A DNA stretch of 46,116 nucleotides from NCBI GenBank assembly GCA_947626025.1, contig CANQQQ010000011.1, positions 1-46,116 on the forward strand, in the 5' to 3' direction. Both the position numbers and the translations under genes were made by a program. The stretch comes from an uncultured Clostridia bacterium. GTDB taxonomy: Bacteria; Bacillota; Clostridia; TANB77; CAG-508. The notes beneath the pieces were generated by a model. It searched no databases, was not told where the DNA came from, and worked only from the letters and a program-made list of their open reading frames with translations. The stretch's first letter is position 1. Each line of letters begins with the position of its first letter. Shown piece by piece: positions 18,054 through 28,869 of this stretch.

Positions 18054-21000
18054 TTACTTAATTACGTATTTCTTTATAAGTACTATTCCAACTGCTATTA
18101 TTACTGCTACTGTTAGTGTTAATAGTATTATTATATATACGTTTCCTATACCTGTTGGATCTGATATTACTACATTTTCTGTTGTGTGTTTCAAGTTTTC
18201 TGCTGTCATGTCTTGAATTCTACTTACTGTATTATTTATACTTAGAATTCTTGCATGGTTTGAATATGATTTGTCGTCTCTTAGTAAGCCAGCACTTGCA
18301 TTTGCATAGTCTTCATTTACTGAAATTACTTTTGATAATATTATGTCTGATGATACTGATTCTCCATGTCTTAAATCTGTAGTTACTAATGGATTTCTTT
18401 GATTTGCTAAAACTATCGTATTGTTATCATATACTTCTTGTGATATATTTTGTGCTTCATCTATCATGTTTTCCATTGAGTCTGGCTTGAAGCTTGCATC
18501 ACTGTCTTTTTGCTTATAATATTCTTTTTCAAAGTCTTCTTTTCTTCCTGTAAATAAATCCCATCCATCGTTCATTGATGCCCCTGTATATGCTGTCTTT
18601 GTAAATGTTAAGTTATTTGCTACAAAGTCTGCTAATACATCTGGTCTTGTTGTTGTTTCTATTGTTTCTGTCTTAGTTATATCTACTGACCTCATTGCTG
18701 TAGTTCCGTTTGTTATCTTGGTCATCCATGTTTCGTCTGAATTTCTTTCGAATGTGTTTTGGTTGTTATATGTTCTTATTAATCCGTCTTCATAGTAAAT
18801 TATTTTTGTTGGATCTTCTTTATAGAAGCCTAGTGCTACTATGTTTCCATTTGAGTCTTTATAATATGTTACTGTATCTTCTTCACTTTCGTTTGTAACT
18901 GTTATTGTATATGTTATTTCTAATGTTGATCCGTCTATTAACTCACTTAGCATTGATATAGTAATGTCATTTCCTTGTGCTGCTTGTACTACTGCTGGTA
19001 CTCCTTGTTCTCTTATGGTAGCTGTATCTGCATCAAATTGAACTGTTCCATTTTGTAATATTAATTTTATGTGTGTTACTTCTTTATTCATTGATAATTT
19101 TGCTTCTGTTCTTGGTGTTAATGCAAAGTCAACATTTGATATTGTATATCCTGGTTTTTGTCCACTTGATGTTGTTGTTCTTGCTTTTTCTACTTCTATG
19201 TCTAATAATGATGTATATGCTTCCATTCTATAATCTGTAGGATGCTTTAATACGTTTACTACATCTTTATATGTATGAGTTTGTAACAATTCATTGACTT
19301 CTTTTCTTCTAATTGCTTCATCATATGCGTCTGAGTATCTATCGTCTTCCTCTACTGCATACCAATATTGATTGTCGTTTGTCTTTGGATTTGCTTTTCC
19401 TGATTGATAGAATTGTCCATTGTATGCAGATTTCTGTTCTTTTTCGTTTATTGTAAATGTAGTGTATTTACTATATTGTACTGTATCATATTTTGTACTA
19501 TCTCCATATATAAATCTTATTGTATATAATCCTGGTATATAGTCTCTAAATTCATATGAACCATCACTAGCTGTCGTTGTTCTACCTCTTACATATTCTG
19601 TTCCATTTTTTATTTCTACAAGTTCAACTGTAATGTTTTCTGCTGAATATGATTGGTTGTATTTTGGATATTCTGTAGTGTCTGCCCATTTATTTGCTGG
19701 ATCTCCTACAGTTTCCCATACATTTCCTTTTATTTTTCTTATATCTTGTAGATCTACTAATACAAATGTTGATGCTTTATCCCAGTCGTCTTCTGACTTT
19801 TGATTATTTTGTTCATAACTATTCATCTGTGCTTTGTCTAAGTTTCCTGGAATTGATAATGCGTCAAATATTCCTGCTGCTCTATATGAGTATCCCCTTG
19901 ATAATGCTGAACTATAGTCATAGTATGAACTATATTTTGCTTGTGTTGCTGTTGGATCGTTTTCTTTCTTAAAGAATGTTGAGTAAGCATTTATTTCTGA
20001 GTGTGTATATATGTATATCTTTTTAGGGTTTATATCTTTAAATAAGTCTTGTAGTATTGCATAAGCATGGTTTTCTCCTTTTGCTTGTGGGCTTTGATAA
20101 GTACAGTTGAATTTTGCATTTGTTGTTGAGTTTTCTCCTAATCGATATGTTATATATACTGATATAATTTGATTTTGCTCTAATATAACAGTTGTGTCAT
20201 TGAATGATATATATAAGTCTGTTCCCATTGATTTTCCAGTTTCTGATCCTGTTCCGTACTTACTATTTGGGTTAACACTTAATCCAAAGCTATTTGCATC
20301 ATAGTCTGTTAAGTCTTTCTCTGCATATGATGTATCTGAGTCTGGATATAGGTATGTTCCATATACTCCTTTTATCTTCATTCCACTAGTTGTTGTATAT
20401 AAATCACTATATGAATAGAATTTTGAGTCTATATATGTTGCTATCTCGTCTATTGATGTTGGCATTGATGAATTATTTTTTATATTAAGTCTATATGTTA
20501 CATACATTTGTATTCTCGCATAGTCTTCTGGATATGCTGCAGTTCCACCTTCTATCTCTGATGATAAGTTTCCACTATATTCTTTATAATTGTAGTCAGC
20601 TGCTGCAACATTTTGTTCAATTTGTGCATCAGCAGGGTTTAACTTAATTCCTTTGCTTGAGAACGTTCCATATGTATATGTTTCATCTTTTCCATTTATT
20701 GATACTACTGTTCTTACTAGATCTTGCTCTAATTGTAAGTCTGTGGTAGGTCTTCTAACTACTCCTAAGTTTATATGTAATTGTCCATTATATATTATCC
20801 TATATCCTTGCCATGTTGTAGTTGAATTATTTGATGTTACTTTATTTCCTTGATCATCAACTAATGCAAATTTATCATAATATGGATAATATTTTCCATC
20901 TGCTCTTGCTACTTTTCCATCTTGTTCTGATTCTTCTCCTGCATAAGAGTTTATTCTACTGTCCCAAATGTATTGTAAAACTTGCTTTGCTTCAGTTTGA

Positions 21001-22958
21001 TCTTGCGAATTGTTGATTATTGGTAAATATATATTATTTATATAATTTGAAGCTCCATCTTCCAATCTCTTGTTTGATGATAGATAACTTCTTAATTGAT
21101 CTGTAATTTTATTCTTATAAGATTTTACTAAGTTACTATCTATATCATATATTCTATTATATCCATCTGTTAAGTAATTTCCTCCAAATATTGCTGTTGT
21201 TTTATATGATGATGGGTATGAACTTATTGTTACAAATTTTTCATTTAATGCTGATCTTTCACTTACTACTTCTGATCCTTTTGAAGATACATTCCACGCT
21301 TGTGTGTTATATTCTGGAACTCCAGCTCCATAAGTATTTGTATATAACATTCCATCATATGTAAATTGTACATAATACTTATATATTGGATTTATACCAT
21401 CAAATTTATAAAATCCATTTTTGTCTGTTATTGTAGGGTTTGTACTTCCTGATCCGTCTTTTCCTCCATGTACTTGTGCTAGTGTTCCAAGTGTTGCATT
21501 ATATAATCTTACTTCTATTCCTTCTAGTCTTGACTCACCACTATCTAATGAACCATTTATTACTTGATCTTTTCCTATAGCTCCATCTTCCCAAACATAT
21601 CCTGCAAGTTCCATTTCTATAGTTTCTCTGTCGTCATCATCATCATCATCGTCATCGTTATTATCATCATCATCGTCATCGTTATTATCATCATCATCGT
21701 CTCCTCCTATAATGTCATCATCGTCATCTCCTCTATGTGTAGGACCTAATGGTGCTGATAAATGTATCTCAGGATATTCATATTCAACATCTCCATCTAT
21801 TTGTACCATGTTTTGGTATTTTGATGTTGCTTCTCCTTGATCTTCTACTTTTCCTTCTGCAGTTGCCTCATATGTTGTATTTACACTTCCAGAACAGTAT
21901 GGACAATAAGTTGCACCTTCTTCACTTCCAGATGGATCGCTTGGACAACTACTAGAATGTTTAAAATATGAGCTATCTTCGTGTACTTCTGATGTTATTA
22001 CAAAAGCAAAATCATGTGCTTTTGTTATTACATCTCTTTTTTTAGCGCTAACATCTTTTATTGATTTTAATGTTATGTCTATATTTAATTTTCTCATAGT
22101 CTCGTTATAAGGGAATTTTATATAGAAAGGTTCTCCATTTGGAACTTTTCCCCCTCCCATTGGACTTCCACTAACATTAGTGATTTGAGCTCCTGAAATT
22201 ACATTTCCACTTTGATCAGTTATTTTATGTTCTTCTTCTTCACAAAATGCTACTCTACCAATAACTGTGTCGTTATATTTTATAAAGAATGGTCCAACTA
22301 TATAATCTTTACCTAATACTCTAGCTTTTGCATTTGAATCATCACTTTGTATGTCTGCTTTATTAGTTTTTAACCATACATTAACATAGTAACTTGCTGC
22401 TTGATTTATTTCATTAGGTCCTTCTGATGCACAATATTCATCATAATTAAGATCTGAATGTTGTGATAAATAATCCCACACTGCTTTTTGTACTAAATCT
22501 GATGGATTAGTATAATATTTTGATGAAAATGCAAATAATGCAACTTCTTCTTCTGGCTCTGTTATTTCTTCCCAATCTTTAAATTCTAGTGATAAAGCTC
22601 TTAAAGTATTTGATTTCTTAGAACTGCTAAAACTCCATCCTAAACTTTCTGCTGTTGATTTTGATTTCGCTATAGCTGATGTTTCTGCTGCACTAGAACT
22701 TGTTGAAGTTGCAGTAGTTCTAGTTGTTAATGAACCTGTGCTATCTCTTAATAACTTTGTTAACCCATAACTATGGTTTCTACAATAAAACCACTCACCA
22801 TCAACGCTTATGTTATAGCCTGTCCAACTTATGTCATCTTTAGTATAAAATGTACCACCGCCAACTTCAATTGTGGCTTTTATATTACCACCTAGCATTA
22901 ACAAAATTAATACTAAAAATATTGTAATAATTGTAATTTTCTTTAATTTGCTAGTCAT
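18054..22958 (-). CDS. Large surface protein: candidate thioester domain, Asp/Asn-rich linker, SdrD B-like domains, C-terminal TM anchor
   Basis: Signal peptide IITIFLVLILLMLGGNIKA; EWFYCRNHSYG and LVQKAVWDYL resemble the Cys and Gln motifs of thioester (TQXA-type) domains; GYVWEDGAIGKDQVINGSLDSGESRLEGIEVRLYN and KGNVWETVGDPANKW resemble SdrD B/Cna B-type starts. TM VYIIILLTLTVAVIIAVGIVLIKKY. AAAGGAGG upstream. Confidence 0.85.
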   Translation of the reverse strand: MTSKLKKITIITIFLVLILLMLGGNIKATIEVGGGTFYTKDDISWTGYNISVDGEWFYCRNHSYGLTKLLRDSTGSLTTRTTATSTSSSAAETSAIAKSKSTAESLGWSFSSSKKSNTLRALSLEFKDWEEITEPEEEVALFAFSSKYYTNPSDLVQKAVWDYLSQHSDLNYDEYCASEGPNEINQAASYYVNVWLKTNKADIQSDDSNAKARVLGKDYIVGPFFIKYNDTVIGRVAFCEEEEHKITDQSGNVISGAQITNVSGSPMGGGKVPNGEPFYIKFPYNETMRKLNIDITLKSIKDVSAKKRDVITKAHDFAFVITSEVHEDSSYFKHSSSCPSDPSGSEEGATYCPYCSGSVNTTYEATAEGKVEDQGEATSKYQNMVQIDGDVEYEYPEIHLSAPLGPTHRGDDDDDIIGGDDDDDNNDDDDDDNNDDDDDDDDDRETIEMELAGYVWEDGAIGKDQVINGSLDSGESRLEGIEVRLYNATLGTLAQVHGGKDGSGSTNPTITDKNGFYKFDGINPIYKYYVQFTYDGMLYTNTYGAGVPEYNTQAWNVSSKGSEVVSERSALNEKFVTISSYPSSYKTTAIFGGNYLTDGYNRIYDIDSNLVKSYKNKITDQLRSYLSSNKRLEDGASNYINNIYLPIINNSQDQTEAKQVLQYIWDSRINSYAGEESEQDGKVARADGKYYPYYDKFALVDDQGNKVTSNNSTTTWQGYRIIYNGQLHINLGVVRRPTTDLQLEQDLVRTVVSINGKDETYTYGTFSSKGIKLNPADAQIEQNVAAADYNYKEYSGNLSSEIEGGTAAYPEDYARIQMYVTYRLNIKNNSSMPTSIDEIATYIDSKFYSYSDLYTTTSGMKIKGVYGTYLYPDSDTSYAEKDLTDYDANSFGLSVNPNSKYGTGSETGKSMGTDLYISFNDTTVILEQNQIISVYITYRLGENSTTNAKFNCTYQSPQAKGENHAYAILQDLFKDINPKKIYIYTHSEINAYSTFFKKENDPTATQAKYSSYYDYSSALSRGYSYRAAGIFDALSIPGNLDKAQMNSYEQNNQKSEDDWDKASTFVLVDLQDIRKIKGNVWETVGDPANKWADTTEYPKYNQSYSAENITVELVEIKNGTEYVRGRTTTASDGSYEFRDYIPGLYTIRFIYGDSTKYDTVQYSKYTTFTINEKEQKSAYNGQFYQSGKANPKTNDNQYWYAVEEDDRYSDAYDEAIRRKEVNELLQTHTYKDVVNVLKHPTDYRMEAYTSLLDIEVEKARTTTSSGQKPGYTISNVDFALTPRTEAKLSMNKEVTHIKLILQNGTVQFDADTATIREQGVPAVVQAAQGNDITISMLSELIDGSTLEITYTITVTNESEEDTVTYYKDSNGNIVALGFYKEDPTKIIYYEDGLIRTYNNQNTFERNSDETWMTKITNGTTAMRSVDITKTETIETTTRPDVLADFVANNLTFTKTAYTGASMNDGWDLFTGRKEDFEKEYYKQKDSDASFKPDSMENMIDEAQNISQEVYDNNTIVLANQRNPLVTTDLRHGESVSSDIILSKVISVNEDYANASAGLLRDDKSYSNHARILSINNTVSRIQDMTAENLKHTTENVVISDPTGIGNVYIIILLTLTVAVIIAVGIVLIKKYVIK
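21631..21735. repeat. In-frame tandem GAT/AAT microsatellite encoding an Asp/Asn tract
   Basis: Repeats of (gtcatcgttattatcatcatcatc), encoding DDDDDDNNDDDDDDNNDDDDDDDDD. Confidence 0.85.
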
Positions 22959-22974
22959 TTTCCTACCTCCTTTC

Positions 22975-25900
22975 CTACATTCTTTTTATAACTTTTTTAT
23001 TTATTACATATATTGCTACTATCATTATACTTAAAAGTACTATTGTATATCCTATGTATAAAACTGCACCTGTTTTAGGTCCTATTATAATGTCTGCTTG
23101 ACCTAAGTCGTTTTCATTCTGAGCTTTATTTCCTGGTGTAGAGTTGTAGTCCTCTAATCCTGCATCATTATATGCTTCATAAATTTCTGCTGTATTGTTT
23201 GTTAGTCCTGTATTTCTTTCTGTTATTTGTTTTGTTAATACTAATTTTAATGTAGCTGTTTCTCCTGGTTGTAATAATGTGTTTGCTAAGCTTGAATTAT
23301 ATATATTTCCATCTGTTCCTAAGTACCAATCTACATTTGTTTCAGAGTTGAATTTTAAATCTGTATTTGATAAATAGTCTACTATTCTACTTGCATATCC
23401 TGGAATTGCACCATTGTTTGTAACTTTTATTGCGTATTCTACAGCAACTACTGCACCTTCTAAATATTTTGATTGAATTTCTACTTTTTCTAGTGTAGAG
23501 TCATTATAATCTCTTGTTGTTGTTCCTGCAGATGTTTGTATTGTTACTTTTGATAATGTTTTTGTTAAACTTAAATCAAATTTAGGGTTTTCTACTAATC
23601 CTAAGTCTATATTATATAGATTTGCTTTCAAGTTTATTACATTTGTTGCTGCACATGCTGTAAGTATATCTTCTATATATACATTCATGGTTACAGCATC
23701 ATTATTTTTCGTGCTTTCTCCAATTCCATAAGCTGTAACATCGTAATTTGCTACATCGTATAAGAATGCTACTATATAATCTCCTACTGGTATATTGCTA
23801 AACATATATGCACCTTGTTCGTCTGTAATACTTGATGCTACTGTTTTTCCTGCTTCATTTATTAGTATTACTGGTATTTGTGGTATAAGTTCTTCTCCTA
23901 AATCTCTAATACCATTTGAGTTTTTATCTAACCAAGCTAAACCTGATATTGAACTTTTTTCTATTACTTTATCATTGTCATCTACTGTATATTGTTTTTT
24001 GTTAACTTTATGTTCTATAACTGAGCTTGAAATTGTACTTGCATTTTTGGCTGTAACTTCAAATCTATTTGATACTGTTCTTTCATTTTCTTCATCTGAT
24101 AACATATCAGCTGTTGCCGTTAATTCTATAATTAATGTACTATTTCCTGGCATGTTTCTCGTGAAATTAGCTCTTGACCCTGTTACTGTATATGACTTTG
24201 TTTCATCTCCTATTGTATATTTTAGTGATTTTAAAGATATTCCGTCAGAAAGATAATCTGTTATATCTACTTCATATGCTGTTGCCATACTGTTATTTTT
24301 TACTACAATTGTATATACAATTTCATCTTCTTCTGTCATATATCCAACTGTGTTATTGCTTGAATGTGAAATTTCTAGTTTAGGTGTTCCTACAATAAGC
24401 TCTTGTGTATTACTTTCTATTGTTCCATCATATTCATTACATGTTCCTTGAATTTTTACTGAAATAACTTTATCTTCATTAATTTCATCTATCTTACATG
24501 TTAATACTATAGTTTCGTTTTCAGTAAGTTCATCGATATTCCATGTTATTGTTTTACCATCTATGCTTTCGTTTATTGCCTCATCACTTTTTCTAGTTGA
24601 GCTATATGTTAATCCATCTGGTATTGCACATGTTATTTGAACATTTTTAGGATTTTCTTCTCCATATTTATCTATGTATAAAATATATTCTATAGGTTGT
24701 CCCGCTTCTATTGTTCCTATTTCTTGTTGTTTTACTCTTAAATTGAAATATCCTTTTACTTTTTCATTTAACATTGTGTTTGATGTGAATACTACTGGTT
24801 TACCTTCATCATCTGCTGTTGCTTTTGCTACAACTTCTACTGTCGTTGAGTTTAAATTCTTTATTGTTTCGTCCATTTCGAATTCGTCTCTTGCTTGTTG
24901 GTATGCTTCATCTGAGTCAAAGTCTGATCTTATTATGAAATCATCTACTGTATATTCTACTCTGTTTCCTACTGTTAATAGGAATTTTTCTTCTTTGCTT
25001 TCTCCTACGCCAAGGTTTTCTATTGTTTTTGTATATTTTTTTACAGTTGGATCTGTTTCATATACATATTGTGTACCATCTAATTCATATGTAGTATAAT
25101 ATGAACCATTTGGTATATCTGCTTCAACTGCTATATCGTTTGTTTCTGCTGTTCCAATGTTTGTTACTTTTATTGTATATTCAATTACTTGACCTTCTCT
25201 AACTTCTTCTCCATTTTCAACATCTGCTGTTAATTCAACTTGTAATTCTGGTCCTGTTCCTGTTGATAATCCAACTATTGGTGATTGTATTGTTTCTGTT
25301 GCTCCTGATAATGTTCCATCAAGATTTGTATATGAAACTTGATATATACCATATGTGCTTTCTTCTCTTGATAATCCTTCTGGAATTTCTATATCATAAT
25401 TTAATTCTATTTTATCTCCCTTTTTCATTGTAGGATTAATAGTTACTAAATAAGATTTTACATTATCTAAACTTGATAAATTTGTTGTCCAATTATTACT
25501 ATTATTGTTTAGGTCTTTTGTTGCATTTTCATTTTCACTATAATATACAGTAATGTTATTATTTTCTACTCCTTCTACTGCTTTTATATTACTTGCCATT
25601 TTTGCTGTGAATGTACTTCCTAAGTCTTTTTGTGTTAATGGTGATTTATTTCCTTCTGTAGGAGTTCTTCCTAGAATTGCAATGTCTCCGCATGTGTAAT
25701 CATAATTGTTTATTATTGTTATTGTTTCTGTTGCTATTCTTGATTTTCCTGCTACATCTATTTTTCCTGTTTCTTCTTCTCCACTCATTGAAGTTATTTC
25801 TTCTTTTTCATCACTATATCCTGAAATACTATTTAGTGTAATTATTCCTGTTGGTGCCATATAAGATATGTTTGAACTTGTTTCAACTATTTCTTCATTA

Positions 25901-27894
25901 TTGTTTGTTACTTTTACATTCATTTTTTGTGTAATGCTTGGTGCTGTTTTGTCTACTGTTATATTTGCCTCTATTATTAATGTTGTTCCTTCTACTGATA
26001 ATACATTGTTGAATTTAGTTTGCTCTCCTACTAGATTTATTATTATTACTTTGTTTCCTTCTTTATTTGTTATTATATCTCCTGTTGCTTCTTGTAACTC
26101 GTCATTATATAGTATATTTATTGTTTTTACATCTACTTTTTCTATATATGAAGGTAGTTCTAATTCAATTGTTGGATTTTTGAATAATCTATTTGTTGGG
26201 TTATTTGTTTGTAATGTAACTCTCATTTCTACATTTTTGTTTTCTATTACTGTAGATAATTTACTGTTTTTTATTGAACTTTTTATTTGTAATGTTGGTT
26301 GTACTAAGTCTATTTCTGTACTTACTTTTTCTTCTACTAATGCTTCTCTTCCTGTTATTGATGTTGTTAGTTTATTAATATTGCTTATTATTGTTTTGTT
26401 ATATTCATTAGATTTTATATACTTCTCATTTTCTATTGTTAATACACCGTTTTGTATAGGATTACTTGTTGATATCATTATATTTGAGATTTCATCTTCG
26501 AATGTATATGATGTTGTATCTTTATCTAATGTCGCAACTGTTATACCGTTTGCTATAATTGTTACAGTTCCATCTTCTCCTAAGATTTTTACTAGATTTT
26601 CTCTATTTACTGAAATTTGTTTATAGTATGTTGTTGCTATATATGTATTACCTTGTTCATCTGTATAGTATTCATTGTTTTGATCTATTTCTATATTATT
26701 AACGGCAGGTTTATAACCAATATTCATTTTTATTTCTTGTTTATAATATGTATTATCTGCATTCTCAACTAGCATATATCCTTTTGCGATTTCTTTTTCC
26801 ATATTATTTATTGAGTATGATACAATACTATCAGAAGCTTCTGGCAACTGTAATTCTCCACTTATTTGTGTTTGAATTTCTTTTTCTTCGTTATTGTATA
26901 ATGATAATTTAGAATCTACTGTTAACTGAATTTTGTTTTCCTCAACTTCTGTAATACTATTTTTCATATCTTTTAATGGATAAATTAAGTTTACTAGATA
27001 TTCATCTACTGCATCTTTTACCCAACTAACTTTGTTGTTTTCATCTGCATTGTTAATTGTTCCGATTGTAATTGTATCATCTTTATATATATAGTTTTCT
27101 TCATTAAATGCAGTTCCATCATCCCCATTTGTTGCTTTAGTACTTGATGATGTTACGCTAACACTTTCTGGATCTATTCCAAATAAATTTGGTGCTTGTA
27201 AATTTATTAAAGTGTACTTTATTGGTAATAGATTGTTCTTTACTTTTGATGATATACCTATTTGCAAAAATGCTTTGTTTTCTCCGTTTTCTTCAAACAT
27301 TGCATATTTTATTACTCTTGCACTTATTTCACTTTCTGCATTTTCTGATAAAGCTAAATTAACTATTATTGTTTTTTCTGCTTCAATTGCTTTTCCACTG
27401 TTATTTATAAATGTTCCAGTTAATTTTACTTCTGCATCTTTAGAGAAATTACTTAAATCAAATTTTTCGTCTTTTATTACTTCGATTTGTAGTTCAATTT
27501 CTTTTGTTTCTCCTTTATTTATTTGATTAAGTGTTACTGTATTATTTTCTTCATCTATTGCTTCAACTCCATTTGGTAGTTCTTCGCCTTTTACTAATCT
27601 AAAGTTTGCATTTCTAATTGCTACTACAGCATCTCTTAAGTATCCTGTAGTTACAGATACACTCAAAAATAGCTTTAATTCACTATTATTCATTTCTGTT
27701 ACTTTTTGGTGTGTCTTTATTCCTTCTTCAGAAACGAAATATGCATCAAAGCTTACATCTGTTTTATTGATATTTTTGTCTTGATCTTCATAATTTTCAT
27801 TTATCGCATATGTTGCTAAAAAAATGAAGTTTGCAAATGTTAGTGTGATTACTAGCATCATTGCTATCGCCTTTTTTAGGACTTTCTTTTTCAT
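22975..27894 (-). CDS. Large surface protein with DUF11-type repeats, an SdrD B-like domain and a GPKTG plus TM C-terminus
   Basis: EYTIKVTNIGTAETNDIAVEADIPNG, VYTIVVKNNSMATAYEVDITDYLSDG (DUF11-like); SGLAWLDKNSNGIRDLGEELIPQIPVILINEAGK (SdrD B-like); C-term IIGPKTGAVLYIGYTIVLLSIMIVAIYVINKKVIKRM. Confidence 0.88.
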   Translation of the reverse strand: MKKKVLKKAIAMMLVITLTFANFIFLATYAINENYEDQDKNINKTDVSFDAYFVSEEGIKTHQKVTEMNNSELKLFLSVSVTTGYLRDAVVAIRNANFRLVKGEELPNGVEAIDEENNTVTLNQINKGETKEIELQIEVIKDEKFDLSNFSKDAEVKLTGTFINNSGKAIEAEKTIIVNLALSENAESEISARVIKYAMFEENGENKAFLQIGISSKVKNNLLPIKYTLINLQAPNLFGIDPESVSVTSSSTKATNGDDGTAFNEENYIYKDDTITIGTINNADENNKVSWVKDAVDEYLVNLIYPLKDMKNSITEVEENKIQLTVDSKLSLYNNEEKEIQTQISGELQLPEASDSIVSYSINNMEKEIAKGYMLVENADNTYYKQEIKMNIGYKPAVNNIEIDQNNEYYTDEQGNTYIATTYYKQISVNRENLVKILGEDGTVTIIANGITVATLDKDTTSYTFEDEISNIMISTSNPIQNGVLTIENEKYIKSNEYNKTIISNINKLTTSITGREALVEEKVSTEIDLVQPTLQIKSSIKNSKLSTVIENKNVEMRVTLQTNNPTNRLFKNPTIELELPSYIEKVDVKTINILYNDELQEATGDIITNKEGNKVIIINLVGEQTKFNNVLSVEGTTLIIEANITVDKTAPSITQKMNVKVTNNNEEIVETSSNISYMAPTGIITLNSISGYSDEKEEITSMSGEEETGKIDVAGKSRIATETITIINNYDYTCGDIAILGRTPTEGNKSPLTQKDLGSTFTAKMASNIKAVEGVENNNITVYYSENENATKDLNNNSNNWTTNLSSLDNVKSYLVTINPTMKKGDKIELNYDIEIPEGLSREESTYGIYQVSYTNLDGTLSGATETIQSPIVGLSTGTGPELQVELTADVENGEEVREGQVIEYTIKVTNIGTAETNDIAVEADIPNGSYYTTYELDGTQYVYETDPTVKKYTKTIENLGVGESKEEKFLLTVGNRVEYTVDDFIIRSDFDSDEAYQQARDEFEMDETIKNLNSTTVEVVAKATADDEGKPVVFTSNTMLNEKVKGYFNLRVKQQEIGTIEAGQPIEYILYIDKYGEENPKNVQITCAIPDGLTYSSTRKSDEAINESIDGKTITWNIDELTENETIVLTCKIDEINEDKVISVKIQGTCNEYDGTIESNTQELIVGTPKLEISHSSNNTVGYMTEEDEIVYTIVVKNNSMATAYEVDITDYLSDGISLKSLKYTIGDETKSYTVTGSRANFTRNMPGNSTLIIELTATADMLSDEENERTVSNRFEVTAKNASTISSSVIEHKVNKKQYTVDDNDKVIEKSSISGLAWLDKNSNGIRDLGEELIPQIPVILINEAGKTVASSITDEQGAYMFSNIPVGDYIVAFLYDVANYDVTAYGIGESTKNNDAVTMNVYIEDILTACAATNVINLKANLYNIDLGLVENPKFDLSLTKTLSKVTIQTSAGTTTRDYNDSTLEKVEIQSKYLEGAVVAVEYAIKVTNNGAIPGYASRIVDYLSNTDLKFNSETNVDWYLGTDGNIYNSSLANTLLQPGETATLKLVLTKQITERNTGLTNNTAEIYEAYNDAGLEDYNSTPGNKAQNENDLGQADIIIGPKTGAVLYIGYTIVLLSIMIVAIYVINKKVIKRM

Positions 27895-27911
27895 ATTGGT
27901 TCTCCTTCCAT
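27891..27911 (-). other. Six-codon upstream ORF MEGEPI ending in ATGA overlap with the 22975..27894 start
   Basis: ATGGAAGGAGAACCAATATGA; contains the ribosome-binding site of the main gene; no clear RBS of its own. Confidence 0.25.
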
Positions 27912-27965
27912 TTTTATTTACCGTTATATAAGTAATATTGTAGATATATTACTCCATATAATATC

Positions 27966-27994
27966 ATTATACTAGATTTTATAACTATTTTCAA
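27966..27994 (-). promoter_or_regulatory. Sigma-A promoter TTGAAA-17-TATAAT upstream of the DUF11/thioester operon
   Basis: Minus strand TTGAAAatagttataaaatctagTATAAT, about 70 nt upstream of the start codon. Confidence 0.8.
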
Positions 27995-28334
27995 GCTTTT
28001 TGACTATTTTTTTAAGTTTTTATGTAAATTTTGCCTTTTTTTTCCGTTTTTTTTACTTTTTTCCTTTATTTTTCGCTACGGTTCTTCAATAATCGACAAT
28101 TTATGCCATATTATTAAATCTTTTTAACATTTGTATTATTTTTTTGTAATATTCTTACATCTTTTGGAGTGTAACCTTAGGGAAATATTATTTCTCTAAT
28201 ATAAAATTGTTAATAAAATTTATTCACATATTTGTATTTTATTGAATACTATATCATATATTTATTTAAAGGGAGTGATTAGTGGAATAATTTCTTTTAC
28301 ACTAGATTTACGCCAGAAAGGGATGATTATTTTT

Positions 28335-28466
28335 ATGAATGACAATAATATAGATATGAATAAACTAATGCAGATGCTTTCAAAGATGGATAAAAATCAA
28401 CTTGAAAAAGGGCTTAAACAAGTTCAAAATATGATAAATTCTAAAGATAATAACAATAATAAATAA
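28335..28466 (+). CDS. Small protein of unknown function (43 aa)
   Basis: MNDNNIDMNKLMQMLSKMDKNQLEKGLKQVQNMINSKDNNNNK; first of three same-strand small ORFs. Confidence 0.55.
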   Translation: MNDNNIDMNKLMQMLSKMDKNQLEKGLKQVQNMINSKDNNNNK

Positions 28467-28494
28467 TACATAATTTTATAAGGAGGAATAATTG

Positions 28495-28869
28495 ATGGAT
28501 GAAAAAGAGATGGCTGATATGGTTAAAAATATTAGCAATATGATGAATAACGGAAATATTCCTGACGATATAAAAAATATCATTAATAATTTGAAGTCCG
28601 ATAATGCCTCTTCAACCAATAATTCAAGTTCTTCTGAAGACACGACTACTTCTTCTACTAATAATATAGATTTTGAAACAATTCTTAAAATGAAGTCTAT
28701 TTTTGAAAAGATGAATTCAAATGATGACCCACGAGCTAATTTACTACGCTCTTTAAAACCTTATCTAAAAGAAAGTAGAAAGTCTAAAGTTGATCAATAT
28801 ATTCAATTATTTAATATGAGTAAAGTAATGGATATTTTTAAAACAAATGGTGGTGAGAATATAAAATGA
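28495..28869 (+). CDS. Conserved-looking hypothetical with DPRxNLLRSLKPYLKESRKSKVDQYIQLFNM C-terminus
   Basis: AGGAGG 8 nt before ATG at 28495; overlaps the next CDS by 4 nt. Confidence 0.75.
   Translation: MDEKEMADMVKNISNMMNNGNIPDDIKNIINNLKSDNASSTNNSSSSEDTTTSSTNNIDFETILKMKSIFEKMNSNDDPRANLLRSLKPYLKESRKSKVDQYIQLFNMSKVMDIFKTNGGENIK

Noticed and set aside
25868-26626. 252-aa plus-strand ORF with hydrophobic Ser/Phe/Ile-rich translation
   Set aside because: Exactly antisense to the DUF11-type gene, which has clear domain structure; no RBS or family signature.
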